DNA of 64,000 nt from an uncultured Muribaculaceae bacterium (GTDB lineage Bacteria; Bacteroidota; Bacteroidia; Bacteroidales; Muribaculaceae), in assembly GCA_910578805.1 (NCBI GenBank), contig CAJTRS010000002.1:1-64000 (forward strand). The letters run 5' to 3'. The notes beneath the pieces were generated by a model. The model did not search any database, had not been told where the DNA came from, and was given only the letters and a program-made list of their open reading frames with translations. Positions 35,645 through 44,869 of the stretch are shown one piece after another; within the stretch, counting starts at the first letter, position 1, and every line of letters begins with the position of its first letter. The translations under genes were made by a program, and so were the position numbers.

Positions 35645-36205
35645 TTATCTGGCCGCCAATCTGCCTTTGGAAGTGATAACCGGGTAGCCGAACAGTCCCT
35701 TTTCAAGATGGAAAGTGGCGTGGCTGCCCTTTTTTGTGCGGTTATATACCTTAAGCGATATTTCCAAAGGTTTCTCCACGCCATTGTCAAACCTCACCGT
35801 TACATGATGAGTGTTGTAATTTCCGGACGGAACCATTCGGCCCCTTGTGAGCCTCCTGTACCGTGTATGGCTTCGGATATATTTCTGGACTATCGTCACT
35901 TTTTCCTCATGTTCCGTGTCACGGTTCCTGAACTGATGGTTGACAAACAGCACCGCAAACCACAGTACAGATGTGAACACTACGTAGTGTACGGGAATAT
36001 TGAGCCATCGGCTGTCACGGCCTGTGATGAATTTCCATTTGTGTATAAATAGCGGTAGCATGACGGAAGCGCCGGAAAAAGCCCATATACCCGGTATCCA
36101 CCATCGAACTATCGTGTTTTGATATATGGCCATAGCGCCTCCGGCTGCCGTAATGCTCAGCAGTCCGACTATCACGGCCGCGGCCACATGCCATTTCGGT
36201 TTCAT
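35645..36205 (-). CDS. Unrecognised membrane protein, 186 aa
   Basis: Three hydrophobic segments (about 7-29, 35-53 and 71-88) are followed by a basic soluble C-terminal part (about 95-186) rich in Arg, His and Tyr, with TVRFDNGVEKPLEISL and GSHATFHLEKGLFGYPVI. No family recognised. The ATG at 36205 is preferred to one at 36232, since the latter overlaps the -7 promoter element TATCTTTG. It faces typA convergently with an 18-base gap. Confidence 0.75.
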   Translation of the reverse strand: MKPKWHVAAAVIVGLLSITAAGGAMAIYQNTIVRWWIPGIWAFSGASVMLPLFIHKWKFITGRDSRWLNIPVHYVVFTSVLWFAVLFVNHQFRNRDTEHEEKVTIVQKYIRSHTRYRRLTRGRMVPSGNYNTHHVTVRFDNGVEKPLEISLKVYNRTKKGSHATFHLEKGLFGYPVITSKGRLAAR

Positions 36206-36229
36206 ATTCTTATTATGTGGTTCTACCGG

Positions 36230-36278
36230 CAAAGATACGTTTTTTTATCCGTGGTTTGTGCGAAAATGGCTACATTTG
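36230..36278. promoter_or_regulatory. Divergent -7 elements, membrane protein and M48 protease
   Basis: Minus strand TATCTTTG (36237-36230); plus strand TACATTTG (36271-36278), 26 bases before the protease start. No TTTG at the standard -33 distance. Confidence 0.5.
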
Positions 36279-36303
36279 CACCATAGTTTAAATTTTAAAA
36301 GAA

Positions 36304-37101
36304 ATGTTACATAAAATGTTTAAAAGTGCGCTGCTATTGGTGCTGCTTGCCTGTGTCATGCCGGCCAATGCGCAATTCAATCTGAAGAAGGCTATCGGAG
36401 GAGTTAAGAAAACAGTGGAGGCCGTGACTCTCACTGATGAGCAGATGGTGCAGTATGTCAAGGAATACATAGATTGGATGGATAAGAACAACCCTGTGCT
36501 TCCGGCCGACGATCCGTATGTGGTGCGCCTTGCCAAGCTCACGCAGGGATTGACCGAAGTGGAGGGGTTGCCTCTCAATTTCAAGGTTTACAATGTGATC
36601 GATGTCAATGCCTTTGCGTGTGCTGATGGCAGTATTCGCGTATTCTCATCGTTGATGGATATAATGAGCGACGATGAATTGCTCGGTGTCATAGGACATG
36701 AAGTGGGGCATGTGGCTCATAAGGATTCAAAGAAGGGATTTCGTACGGCTCTTCTTACTTCGGCTCTTAAGGACGGTCTGGGCGCAAGTAACGGTAAAGT
36801 GGCAGCACTGACCGATTCACAGCTCGGTGACCTCGGTGAGGCCTTGGTCAATGCCAATTACTCTCAGAAGCAGGAGCGTTCGGCTGATGATTATGGCTAC
36901 GAGTTTTTGAAAAAAGCCGGAAAGAATCCATGTGCCATGGCTCTGTCATTCCGTAAGCTAAAGCAGATGCAGGAAGAGGCCGGAGCCAAGAAAGCAAGTA
37001 AAATCAATCAGCTGTTTTCCACCCACCCCGACCTTGATGCCCGCATCAAGCGCATGGAGCAGCGTGCCGCAAAGGACGGCTTTGAACTGCCCGAGAAGTA
37101 A
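36304..37101 (+). CDS. M48 family metallopeptidase, exported
   Basis: A 265-residue zinc protease with signal peptide (cleavage near ANA|Q). The active site is HEVGH (132-136) with a later glutamate in QERSADDYGYEF. FACADGSIRVFSSLMDIM precedes the site as in the BepA/YcaL/LoiP group. The C-terminus contains FSTHPDLDARIKRMEQ, typical of this group. Related proteins degrade misfolded outer-membrane proteins in the periplasm. It ends at a strong terminator. Confidence 0.93.
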   Translation: MLHKMFKSALLLVLLACVMPANAQFNLKKAIGGVKKTVEAVTLTDEQMVQYVKEYIDWMDKNNPVLPADDPYVVRLAKLTQGLTEVEGLPLNFKVYNVIDVNAFACADGSIRVFSSLMDIMSDDELLGVIGHEVGHVAHKDSKKGFRTALLTSALKDGLGASNGKVAALTDSQLGDLGEALVNANYSQKQERSADDYGYEFLKKAGKNPCAMALSFRKLKQMQEEAGAKKASKINQLFSTHPDLDARIKRMEQRAAKDGFELPEK

Positions 37102-37124
37102 ATAATAAAAACAATAATATTATG

Positions 37125-37175
37125 CAGTCAGCATTTGCCGGACTATGGCTCCGTGCAATGCTGACTGTTTTTTTT
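37125..37175 (+). terminator. Intrinsic terminator after M48 protease
   Basis: CAGTCAGCATT (37125-37135) pairs with AATGCTGACTG (37157-37167), followed by a run of eight T or more. Confidence 0.9.
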
Positions 37176-37243
37176 GTGCGTGAGTTCAACTTGTCGCGGT
37201 CCGTCGGTGTTTGGCAATATATGGATTGTTAACCTATTGGATT

Positions 37244-37594
37244 ATGATTATAAATATAAAGCGGAGTTATGAGCCGGCAGAACCGGCCGATGGCTATCGG
37301 GTGTTTGTGGACAGATTGTGGCCGAGAGGGTTATCGCATGCCACGTTTCATTACGACGAATGGGTGAAAACGATAGCTCCGAGCGATCGGTTGCGTCAAT
37401 GGTTTCATGTTGATCCCGACAACCGGTGGCCTGAATTTGCAAAGAAGTATGCGCATGAGCTTGAGGTATCTGCGGCGTTTGCCGGATTTAAGCACGATAT
37501 ATCCCGTCATTCGAAGGTGACACTACTTTACTCCTCCCACGATGCTTTGCACAACAATGCCGTGGTACTGCGCTCCATGTTAGAGGCGCATTGA
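37244..37594 (+). CDS. DUF488 family protein
   Basis: A 116-residue protein with the DUF488 pattern: IKRSYEPAEPADGYRVFVDR, LWPRGLSH, WVKTIAPSDRLRQWF, then a C-terminal TLLYSSHDALHNNAVVL. The family is widespread and of unknown function. The ATG at 37244 (MIINIKRSY) is chosen over an upstream one at 37211, since family members begin here. It stands alone between a terminator and the convergent truA. Confidence 0.88.
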   Translation: MIINIKRSYEPAEPADGYRVFVDRLWPRGLSHATFHYDEWVKTIAPSDRLRQWFHVDPDNRWPEFAKKYAHELEVSAAFAGFKHDISRHSKVTLLYSSHDALHNNAVVLRSMLEAH

Positions 37595-37603
37595 TAGATA
37601 GAA

Positions 37604-38392
37604 TTACATGAATTCTACGGCTTGGGAGTCCTCTATAAGGTCAGCGTTGTAATATGGGTAGGTGATGCCCCATAGGTACAATGCCTGCGGAGGCATCGAT
37701 GTGCCTGCGCTGCATCGGTCGCGGGCCTCGATCACCTCCTTGAATCCATCGAGCGACAGTTTGCCGCGCCCCACATCTACGAGTGTCCCCACCACGGCCC
37801 GCACCATGTTGCGCAGGAAGCGGTCGGCGGTTATCTCAAACACATATCCCTTTCCGTTGACCATAGGAGTCCATCGGGCATGCGTGACGTTGCAGATGTT
37901 GGTCTTGGTGTCGGTGTGCAGTTTGGCAAATGAAGTGAAGTCATGCACTTCGGTCAGATATTGTGCCGCTGTGTTCATGGCTTCGTAATCGAGCCCTGAT
38001 GGGGCTTTCCAGCTTAGTGTGTGGAAAAACGGCGATTTGACCGTGGTGGTGTAGTACCTGTAGGTGCGTGATGTGGCGTCGAAGCGGGCATGCGCCTCCT
38101 GTGCTACCTGAGTTATGGAGTATATTGCGATGTGGCGTCCCACCAATGAATTCAGCGCCTTTATGAGTGATTCCGGATCACTGATTTCATCATCGGTGTC
38201 GAAATGCGCCACCATGCGGCGGGCATTGACTCCGGTATCGGTGCGTCCGGCTCCCACTATAGGGGTGGCCACACGAAGCACCTTGGCAAGAGCGCTTTCT
38301 ATGCACTCTTGCACACTGATGGCGTTTGGCTGGTACTGCCACCCGTGATACGGTGAACCGTTGTAGGCCAATAGCATGAAGTATCGCGGCAT
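37604..38392 (-). CDS. truA: tRNA pseudouridine(38-40) synthase TruA
   Basis: A 262-residue enzyme isomerising uridines 38-40 of tRNA. The start RYFMLLAYNGSPYHGWQYQP and the catalytic GAGRTDTGVNARRM (Asp52) are intact, as are DRFLRNMVRAVVGTLVDVG. Length is normal. It follows speA by 14 bases and is probably in the same transcript. Confidence 0.97.
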   Translation of the reverse strand: MPRYFMLLAYNGSPYHGWQYQPNAISVQECIESALAKVLRVATPIVGAGRTDTGVNARRMVAHFDTDDEISDPESLIKALNSLVGRHIAIYSITQVAQEAHARFDATSRTYRYYTTTVKSPFFHTLSWKAPSGLDYEAMNTAAQYLTEVHDFTSFAKLHTDTKTNICNVTHARWTPMVNGKGYVFEITADRFLRNMVRAVVGTLVDVGRGKLSLDGFKEVIEARDRCSAGTSMPPQALYLWGITYPYYNADLIEDSQAVEFM

Positions 38393-38406
38393 GGCTGTCG
38401 GTGTTA

Positions 38407-40305
38407 TCAGTCTTTTTCCAGATATGTGTAACCGTAAAGGCCTGACCTGTAGTTTGACAGGAATTCACGTCCCTCTTCGGGCGATATGTGTCCGGCTTTC
38501 ATCGAGGCGGTGACCCATGCTTCCACGTTGCGTACCAATTTCTTGGGATTGAATTGCACGTAGTCAAGTACTTCGGCCACTGTCTCTCCGTCAATAATCC
38601 GGTCTATCTCGTATCGGTCCTTATACACGGAGATATGTGCCACATTGGTGTCTCCGAACAGATTGTGCATGTCGCCCAGAATCTCCTGATATGCGCCTAC
38701 CAGAAACACTCCGAGATAATACGGGTCGTCCTGTTTGACAGAATGTACCGGCAGCGAGGACGATGTTCCGTGGTTGGTGATGAAATTGGCTATCTTGCCG
38801 TCGGAGTCGCAGGTGATGTCCTGAATGGTGCATGTGCGGTCGGGGCGTTCGTCGAGATGGCCGATGGGTATGATGGGAAATACCTGATCTATGGCCCAGG
38901 AATCGGGGAGTGACTGAAATAGTGAAAAGTTACAGAAGTATTTGTCGGGAAGCATTCTGGCTATCTTGCGCAGCTCCTCAGGCGCATGTTTCATGCCGCA
39001 GGCTATCTCTCCCACCTCGCGGGCTATGGACCAGAAGAGTTTTTCGATCTGGGCGCGGGTGCGCAGGTCGAGCATTCCGAGGTTGAACAGGTCGAGGGCT
39101 TCCTCGCGTATCTGCAGGGCGTCGTGCCAGCTCTCGAATAGACGGGGCTGGTTCAGGCGGTCCCATATATCATAGAGCTCGCGTGTCAGTTCGTGAGCGT
39201 CGGCCGGCAGTTCTTCATCGTCTTTCCACAGGGGCAACTGTGTGGTTTCGAGCACCTCGAATACCAGAACGGAGTGGTGGGCCGTAAGTGATCGCCCGCT
39301 TTCGGTGATGATGTTGGGCTGTTTCACGCCGTTTTTTATGCAGGCATCTACAAGCGCCGACACAGAGTCGTTGGCATACTCCTGTATGGAATAGTTCATG
39401 GAGCTTTCGGAGGCAGCACTTCTTGTGCCGTCATAGTCCACGCCCAATCCGCCGCCTATATCCACAAAGTCGATGTCAAAACCGAGTTTCGACAGCTGCA
39501 CATAGAATTGTGTGGCTTCGCGCAGTGCATTTTTTATGCGGCGTATCTTGGTCACCTGTGATCCTATGTGGAAATGAATGAGTTTAAGGCATTGTTGCAT
39601 CTTGTGCTTCTCTAAAAGCTCAAGAGCCTGAAGCAGTTCGCTGGAATTAAGGCCGAACTTGGACTGGTCGCCGCCCGATTCCTCCCATTTGCCGGAACCT
39701 GACGATGACAGTTTGATGCGGATACCTACGTTAGGCACTATTTTTAGGCGTTTGGCCACATTGGCAATGATGGTGAGCTCGTTGAGTTTCTCCACCACTA
39801 AATATATGCGTCGTCCCATCTTCTGTGCCAACAGGGCGAGTTCGACGAATGCCTCGTCCTTATATCCGTTGCATATTATCAAGGCATTGTCGGCTATGTT
39901 GGTGGCCAGTACGGCATGGAGTTCCGGTTTTGATCCGGCTTCGAGTCCTATATTGAATTTGCGTCCGTGGCTCACGAGCTCTTCCACCACAGGGCGCATC
40001 TGGTTTACCTTTATCGGATAGATAAGGAAATTCTGGCCTTCGTAGTTGTATTCCTTTGCTGCCTGACGGAAGCAGTTGGATATCTTCTCTATGCGGTTGT
40101 CGAGAATGTCGGGAAAGCGTAGCAGCACCGGAGAGGTCACATCACGCACCTGCAACTCGTCCATCACCTCTTTCAGATCGACCGAAGCGAATCCCTCACG
40201 CGGGGTCACCTGAACATGCCCCTTGTCGTTAATAGAAAAATACTTCAGGCCCCAACCGTTAATGTTGTACAGTTCGGCACTGTCTTCAACACGCCATTTT
40301 CTCAT
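38407..40305 (-). CDS. speA: Biosynthetic arginine decarboxylase
   Basis: A 632-residue PLP enzyme converting arginine to agmatine for polyamine synthesis. It begins WRVEDSAELYNINGWGLKYF; FLIYPIKVNQ contains the PLP lysine (Lys99). FVDIGGGLGVDYDG and IITESGRSLTAHHSV are typical of SpeA. An in-frame extension to 40368 has no homologue-like character and crosses the promoter. The next steps of agmatine use are not in the window. Confidence 0.97.
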   Translation of the reverse strand: MRKWRVEDSAELYNINGWGLKYFSINDKGHVQVTPREGFASVDLKEVMDELQVRDVTSPVLLRFPDILDNRIEKISNCFRQAAKEYNYEGQNFLIYPIKVNQMRPVVEELVSHGRKFNIGLEAGSKPELHAVLATNIADNALIICNGYKDEAFVELALLAQKMGRRIYLVVEKLNELTIIANVAKRLKIVPNVGIRIKLSSSGSGKWEESGGDQSKFGLNSSELLQALELLEKHKMQQCLKLIHFHIGSQVTKIRRIKNALREATQFYVQLSKLGFDIDFVDIGGGLGVDYDGTRSAASESSMNYSIQEYANDSVSALVDACIKNGVKQPNIITESGRSLTAHHSVLVFEVLETTQLPLWKDDEELPADAHELTRELYDIWDRLNQPRLFESWHDALQIREEALDLFNLGMLDLRTRAQIEKLFWSIAREVGEIACGMKHAPEELRKIARMLPDKYFCNFSLFQSLPDSWAIDQVFPIIPIGHLDERPDRTCTIQDITCDSDGKIANFITNHGTSSSLPVHSVKQDDPYYLGVFLVGAYQEILGDMHNLFGDTNVAHISVYKDRYEIDRIIDGETVAEVLDYVQFNPKKLVRNVEAWVTASMKAGHISPEEGREFLSNYRSGLYGYTYLEKD

Positions 40306-40337
40306 CAGTAAATCATAATTTATAAAAATACAGGGTG

Positions 40338-40369
40338 CAAATTTAAACCAAAAAAAGCAGTGGCGCAAA
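40338..40369 (-). promoter_or_regulatory. Consensus promoter of speA
   Basis: Minus strand TTTG (40369-40366), 20-base spacer, TAAATTTG (40345-40338), 33 bases before the speA start codon. Confidence 0.75.
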
Positions 40370-40429
40370 AAAGGGGGTGCGGTAAGTGGAAAAAAGATGA
40401 AAAAAATGAACCGTTAACTAAAAAAAGAG

Positions 40430-40437
40430 TATATTTG
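40430..40437 (+). promoter_or_regulatory. -7 element of the OmpA/TPR lipoprotein gene
   Basis: TATATTTG followed by an AT-rich leader of about 60 bases. No TTTG at -33. Confidence 0.5.
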
Positions 40438-40498
40438 CGTTACAAAATCCGATTAAAGAATAAAATCAACTATTAAATATTAATACAATTCACTCATC

Positions 40499-42172
40499 AT
40501 GAAAAAAAGCATCTATTATTCATGCGCTCTTGGTGGATTGGTCGTCTTAGCCGGTTGTAACAGCAAGATGGGTCAGTTCAAATCAGAGTATTTCAACACT
40601 AACCCCAATCCTCTTGAGGTTGTAGGCCAGCAGGTTCCGGCCACTGTGTATGGTAATGTCCCCGCTAAATTCTTTAACAAGAATGCCGAAGTTACCATCA
40701 CCCCCGTGCTCGTGTATGGTGACCGCGAACAGACTTCTGCCCCCGTTACTTACCAGGGTGAGAAAGTGCGCGGAAACAACTACGTGGTAAGCTATGACAA
40801 CGGCGGTACTCTTACTGTGCCTGTCAACTATGTATATCAGCCCGAAATGCAGAAGAGCGAACTCTATCTCGCATTCAATGTCAAGCAGGGTTCCAAGCAA
40901 TATGTGCTTCCCCGCGTGAAAGTGGCCGACGGTGTGATTGCTACCGCCGCATTGGCTTCAGCTGCCGCCGTGTCGCCTGCCACTGCCGCCGATGCTTTCC
41001 AGCGTATAATCAACGAAAAATACAGCGCCGATATCCGCTTCCTTATCAATCAGGCCAATATACGCAAGAACCAGCTTGATTCAAAAGAGGTGCTCGATCT
41101 GAACCAGACTATACGCGACGCCGCTGCCGCTGACAACCGCCAGATTGAAGAGATCAATATATCTTCCTATGCTTCTCCCGACGGTTCGCTGGATTTCAAC
41201 ACACGTCTTGCTGAAAACCGTGAGAAGAACACCAAGGAATACCTTAACAAACAGCTCAAGAAGGACAAGATCACCGAATTCGGCGAGCTCACCGCTCAGT
41301 TCACTCCCGAGGACTGGGAAGGCTTCCGCGAACTCGTTGCCGCAAGCAATATCCAGGACAAGGACCTGATCATATCTGTTCTCTCCATGTATAAGGACCC
41401 CGAGGAACGTGAACGCGAAATCCGCAATCTCTCTTCAGTATTTGAGACACTGGCCGACGAGATACTTCCCCAGCTCCGTTACTCACGTATCACAGCATCG
41501 GTTAATGTTATCGGCAAGAGTGATGATGAGATCAACGCCCTTGTGGACAAAGATCCCTCGCAGCTCAGCGTTGAGGAACTTCTTTACGCAGGTACTCTGA
41601 CTAACGACAACAACCGCAAGATGAAAATCTACAGCGAAGTTGTACGTCTTTACCCCAATGACTTCCGCGGTTACAACAACCTCGGCAAGGCTCAGTACAT
41701 CAACAAGGATTATAACAACGCCCTCGCCAACTTTAACAAAGCTGCCAAACTCGCTCCCAAGAGCGCTGAAGTCAACATGAATCAGGGTCTTCTCTCGCTT
41801 GTCAACAAAGACTACAGCGCAGCTAACCGCAGCTTCAGCAATGCTGCCGGTCTTGAAGAACTCGGTGACGCACTCGGTGTGTACTACCTCACTCAGGGCG
41901 ATAACGCTGCTGCCGTTAAGGCTTTCGGCAAGAGCAAAACCAACAATGCTGCTCTCGCACAGATTCTGACCAAGGATTACAGCGCAGCCAAAAACACCCT
42001 TTCTGCTGTAGCCAATCCTGATGCCACCACTTATTATCTGACAGCGATACTCGGTGCTCGCACCAACAATGCCTCTATGGTCAACACCAACCTTCAGAAG
42101 GCTATATCGCTCGATCCCTCTCTTGCCCAAAAGGCCAAGAACGATCTCGAATTCGCCAAATTCAACATCTGA
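40499..42172 (+). CDS. OmpA/TPR-type lipoprotein
   Basis: A 557-residue lipoprotein (lipobox VLAGC, Cys20). The N-terminal part (about 20-170) is beta-rich. The middle resembles the OmpA-like fold (INISSYASPDGSLDFNTRLAENREKNTKEYL, about 220-250). The C-terminal third (about 380-545) holds tetratricopeptide repeats such as YNNLGKAQYINKDYNNALANF. Codon use is strongly biased, suggesting abundant expression. Similar proteins in Bacteroidales are major envelope lipoproteins thought to bind peptidoglycan; the exact function is unknown. It is monocistronic with a strong terminator. Confidence 0.88.
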   Translation: MKKSIYYSCALGGLVVLAGCNSKMGQFKSEYFNTNPNPLEVVGQQVPATVYGNVPAKFFNKNAEVTITPVLVYGDREQTSAPVTYQGEKVRGNNYVVSYDNGGTLTVPVNYVYQPEMQKSELYLAFNVKQGSKQYVLPRVKVADGVIATAALASAAAVSPATAADAFQRIINEKYSADIRFLINQANIRKNQLDSKEVLDLNQTIRDAAAADNRQIEEINISSYASPDGSLDFNTRLAENREKNTKEYLNKQLKKDKITEFGELTAQFTPEDWEGFRELVAASNIQDKDLIISVLSMYKDPEEREREIRNLSSVFETLADEILPQLRYSRITASVNVIGKSDDEINALVDKDPSQLSVEELLYAGTLTNDNNRKMKIYSEVVRLYPNDFRGYNNLGKAQYINKDYNNALANFNKAAKLAPKSAEVNMNQGLLSLVNKDYSAANRSFSNAAGLEELGDALGVYYLTQGDNAAAVKAFGKSKTNNAALAQILTKDYSAAKNTLSAVANPDATTYYLTAILGARTNNASMVNTNLQKAISLDPSLAQKAKNDLEFAKFNI

Positions 42173-42193
42173 TCATAGTTTGAATAATCTGTA

Positions 42194-42230
42194 AAAGAGC
42201 GCTTCCGGCCATTGACCGGAGGCGCTCTTT
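42194..42230 (+). terminator. Intrinsic terminator after OmpA/TPR lipoprotein
   Basis: AAAGAGCGCTTCCGG (42194-42208) pairs with CCGGAGGCGCTCTTT (42216-42230) with one G-T pair, loop of 7, then ATTT. Confidence 0.9.
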
Positions 42231-42374
42231 ATTTCCGGGGATTATTGACTATTACTTTGTGTAAATATCCGTAACCGGGACAGTCTCTCTGACAATCGGT
42301 GCCGGCAAAATTACTGTCAGTAACAGAGTGTAGGTGAAAATCCTACTACGGCAGGAGTATAAGTGTATATGAAA
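42231..42374. other. Unexplained intergenic stretch with inverted repeats
   Basis: A 144-base gap between two terminators of convergent genes. It contains TTACTGTCAGTAA, a palindrome, and GTAGGTGAAAATCCTAC, a 5-bp stem with the loop TGAAAAT. A near copy TATGAAAATCCGGC follows 30 bases later. GGTGAAAATCC resembles a core string of cobalamin riboswitches, but the other conserved boxes are missing and no gene starts downstream. No coding frame is convincing. Confidence 0.3.
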
Positions 42375-42412
42375 ATCCGGCAGTGTCTTGATGTTAAAAG
42401 ACACTGCCGGAT
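42375..42412 (-). terminator. Terminator of fumarase gene
   Basis: A 15-bp perfect stem (42375-42389 with 42398-42412), GC-rich, with an 8-base loop and a T-run on the minus-strand side. Confidence 0.9.
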
Positions 42413-42435
42413 ACTGTATTATTTTCCTGATGGGA

Positions 42436-44082
42436 TTACTTCATGGGGCAACCGTTGCACTTTTCGGCTATCTGGGTGAAGAAGTCATTTCCTTTGTCAT
42501 CGACCAAGATGAATGCGGGGAAGTTTTCGACCTCTATTTTCCAGATGGCTTCCATGCCGAGTTCGGGATATTCGAGGAGTTCCACTTTCTTTATGCTGTC
42601 TTTGGCCAGGATTGCCGCCGGACCGCCTATGGAGCCGAGGTAGAAGCCTCCGTGCTTGTGGCAGGCGTCTGTAACCTGCTTGGAGCGGTTGCCTTTGGCT
42701 ATCATTATCATCGAGCCGCCTGCGGCCTGGAACTGATCTACGTAGGAGTCCATGCGGCCGGCTGTGGTGGGGCCGAACGAACCCGAGGCCATGCCTTCGG
42801 GAGTTTTTGCGGGACCGGCATAATATATTGGGTGATCCTTAAGGTACTGTGGCATGGGTTCTCCGCGGTCCAGACGCTCTTTGATCTTGGCATGAGCTAT
42901 GTCTCGGCCCACTATTATGGTGCCGTTGAGAGACAGGCGTGTCGATACGGGATACTTCGACAGTTCGGCGAGCACTTCTGTCATTGGACGGTTAAGGTCT
43001 ATCTTGACGGCATTGCCTTCGCCGGCCTTGCGGTACGATTCCGGTATGAGTTCGCCGGGGTTGGAGTCGAGTTTCTCGATCCACAGACCCTCGCGGTTGA
43101 TCTTTGCCTTTACATTGCGGTCGGCCGAGCATGATACGCCAAGCCCAACAGGACATGATGCTCCGTGGCGGGGGAGGCGGATCACACGGATATCATGTGC
43201 GAAATATTTGCCGCCGAACTGTGCGCCGAGTCCTATTTTGCGAGTCTCCTCGAGAAGTTGTTTTTCAAGTTCCACATCGCGGAAAGCGTGGCCGAGCTCG
43301 TTGCCGTGGGTGGGAAGGTTGTCATAATATTTTACAGAAGCCTTCTTGACTGTGGCGAGATTCATCTCGGCCGAGGTGCCTCCAATTACAAATGCTATGT
43401 GGTAGGGGGGGCATGCGGCTGTGCCGAGCGACTTCATCTTCTCCACCAAAAAAGGCACAAGAGTCTTGGGATTGATCAGTGCCTTGGTCTCCTGGTACAG
43501 GTATGTCTTGTTGGCCGAGCCACCGCCTTTGGCCACGAATAGAAATTTATATTCATCGCCGTCTGTGGCATAGAGGTCTATCTGTGCCGGAAGGTTGCAG
43601 CCGGTATTTACCTCGTCATACATGTTCAGAGGTGCGTTCTGCGAGTAGCGAAGGTTGTTTTCGGTGTAGGTCTGATACACGCCTTTTGATATGCGTTCCT
43701 CATCGCCACCGCCTGTATATACGTTCTGGCCTTTCTTACCCATCACTATCGCAGTGCCGGTGTCCTGACAGAAAGGCAACTGTCCCTTGGCAGCCACCTC
43801 CGCGTTACGCAGCATGGTCAGTGCCACAAACTTGTCGTTTTCGCTCGCTTCTGGGTCGTGGAGAATCTTAGCCACCATTTCATTGTGTTCGCGGCGAAGC
43901 ATGAATGCGTTGTCATGAGTGGCCTGACGGGTAAGTACGGTAAGAGCCTCGGGGTCCACCACGAGTACTTCATGTCCGCCCCAGTTTTCCACTTTCACAT
44001 AATCGGAAGTGAGGTGATAGTATTCCGTGGTGTCTTTTGACATGGGAAACATCTCCTGATATTGGAATGGTTTGGTTGCCAT
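42436..44082 (-). CDS. Class I fumarate hydratase (iron-sulfur)
   Basis: A 548-residue oxygen-sensitive fumarase interconverting fumarate and malate, in Bacteroidota working mainly in the reductive branch leading to succinate. The three cluster cysteines lie in [20 protein letters not shown] and the segment with [12 protein letters not shown]. The C-terminal beta domain has [15 protein letters not shown] and [12 protein letters not shown]. Both alpha and beta parts are fused in one chain as in E. coli FumA/FumB. It has its own consensus promoter. Confidence 0.96.
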   Translation of the reverse strand: MATKPFQYQEMFPMSKDTTEYYHLTSDYVKVENWGGHEVLVVDPEALTVLTRQATHDNAFMLRREHNEMVAKILHDPEASENDKFVALTMLRNAEVAAKGQLPFCQDTGTAIVMGKKGQNVYTGGGDEERISKGVYQTYTENNLRYSQNAPLNMYDEVNTGCNLPAQIDLYATDGDEYKFLFVAKGGGSANKTYLYQETKALINPKTLVPFLVEKMKSLGTAACPPYHIAFVIGGTSAEMNLATVKKASVKYYDNLPTHGNELGHAFRDVELEKQLLEETRKIGLGAQFGGKYFAHDIRVIRLPRHGASCPVGLGVSCSADRNVKAKINREGLWIEKLDSNPGELIPESYRKAGEGNAVKIDLNRPMTEVLAELSKYPVSTRLSLNGTIIVGRDIAHAKIKERLDRGEPMPQYLKDHPIYYAGPAKTPEGMASGSFGPTTAGRMDSYVDQFQAAGGSMIMIAKGNRSKQVTDACHKHGGFYLGSIGGPAAILAKDSIKKVELLEYPELGMEAIWKIEVENFPAFILVDDKGNDFFTQIAEKCNGCPMK

Positions 44083-44116
44083 AATACTTGTATGTTTGGG
44101 TTATAATTGATAATGG

Positions 44117-44147
44117 CAAATTTAATAAATTTCGGTTCTACGGCAAA
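44117..44147 (-). promoter_or_regulatory. Consensus promoter of fumarase
   Basis: Minus strand TTTG (44147-44144), 19-base spacer, TAAATTTG (44124-44117), leader about 30 bases. Confidence 0.75.
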
Positions 44148-44243
44148 ACAAATCATTGTATAACTTCGTTTGAATTTAAGTAGCCGTCGTTAAGGCGGGG
44201 AATGTAAATTAAAAATGTCATTAACTTTTTATTTTATCCGGAT

Positions 44244-44864
44244 ATGAAAAATTTTTTGATCGGCACTGCAGCGGTTGTATGTGCCCTGTCGTTTGCGTCA
44301 TGTAATGAAAAGGCCCGTCTGGCATCGGAAGTTGAGGGCACATGGAGTGCCGCTCCCTCCTCTTTGGCCAATAATACTTCGGGCGATTACACGGTGATTG
44401 ACACTTATACATTCACGCGCGATGCTTCCGGCGGTGAAGGCGGCTCGGTGATGATTACCGGCATGCTCAACGGTGTCATGGCTTCCACCCACCCGGTGCT
44501 GTCTCTTGACCAGCCCATAAGCACCTCCGTCTCGGGCACGGCCACTATCACAGGTACATGGAAGGCTGTAGATGACGATGAGATAGCCGTGATGCTCGAC
44601 CCCACATCGCTAAAAGTCACTGTTAATCCTGTGGAGATGGTTCTTACGTCTAATATCCTCACCGATGCCACAGCCAACAAGCCTGAAGAGATGTCAGCTT
44701 CGGTGGCTGATAAAGCCAAAATGGAATTCGAGCGTGTGCTCCGGCCTTACTATACCCGCATAAATCATCTTGACGATGTGAAAGTCAAGGACGGTACTAT
44801 TCTGAAATATGAGATAGGTGACCGCGACTATTCCATGATGCGTCAGGGGCAGGCCGGAAAGTGA
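44244..44864 (+). CDS. Unrecognised lipoprotein, 206 aa
   Basis: Lipoprotein signal with lipobox FASC (Cys20). The mature part opens with EVEGTWSAAP, which resembles the start of lipocalin-like small lipoproteins. It is beta-rich, with TFTRDASGGEGGSVMITG, SVSGTATITGTWKAVDDDEI and a terminal helical part. Lipocalin-like is only a suggestion. It ends five bases before the convergent eptA-like gene. Confidence 0.75.
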   Translation: MKNFLIGTAAVVCALSFASCNEKARLASEVEGTWSAAPSSLANNTSGDYTVIDTYTFTRDASGGEGGSVMITGMLNGVMASTHPVLSLDQPISTSVSGTATITGTWKAVDDDEIAVMLDPTSLKVTVNPVEMVLTSNILTDATANKPEEMSASVADKAKMEFERVLRPYYTRINHLDDVKVKDGTILKYEIGDRDYSMMRQGQAGK

Positions 44865-44869
44865 CCTGT

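Noticed and set aside
42320..42360. Cobalamin riboswitch suggested by GGTGAAAATCC
   Set aside because: The CCCGC/ACTGT and B12-box strings are absent and no B12-related gene begins downstream.
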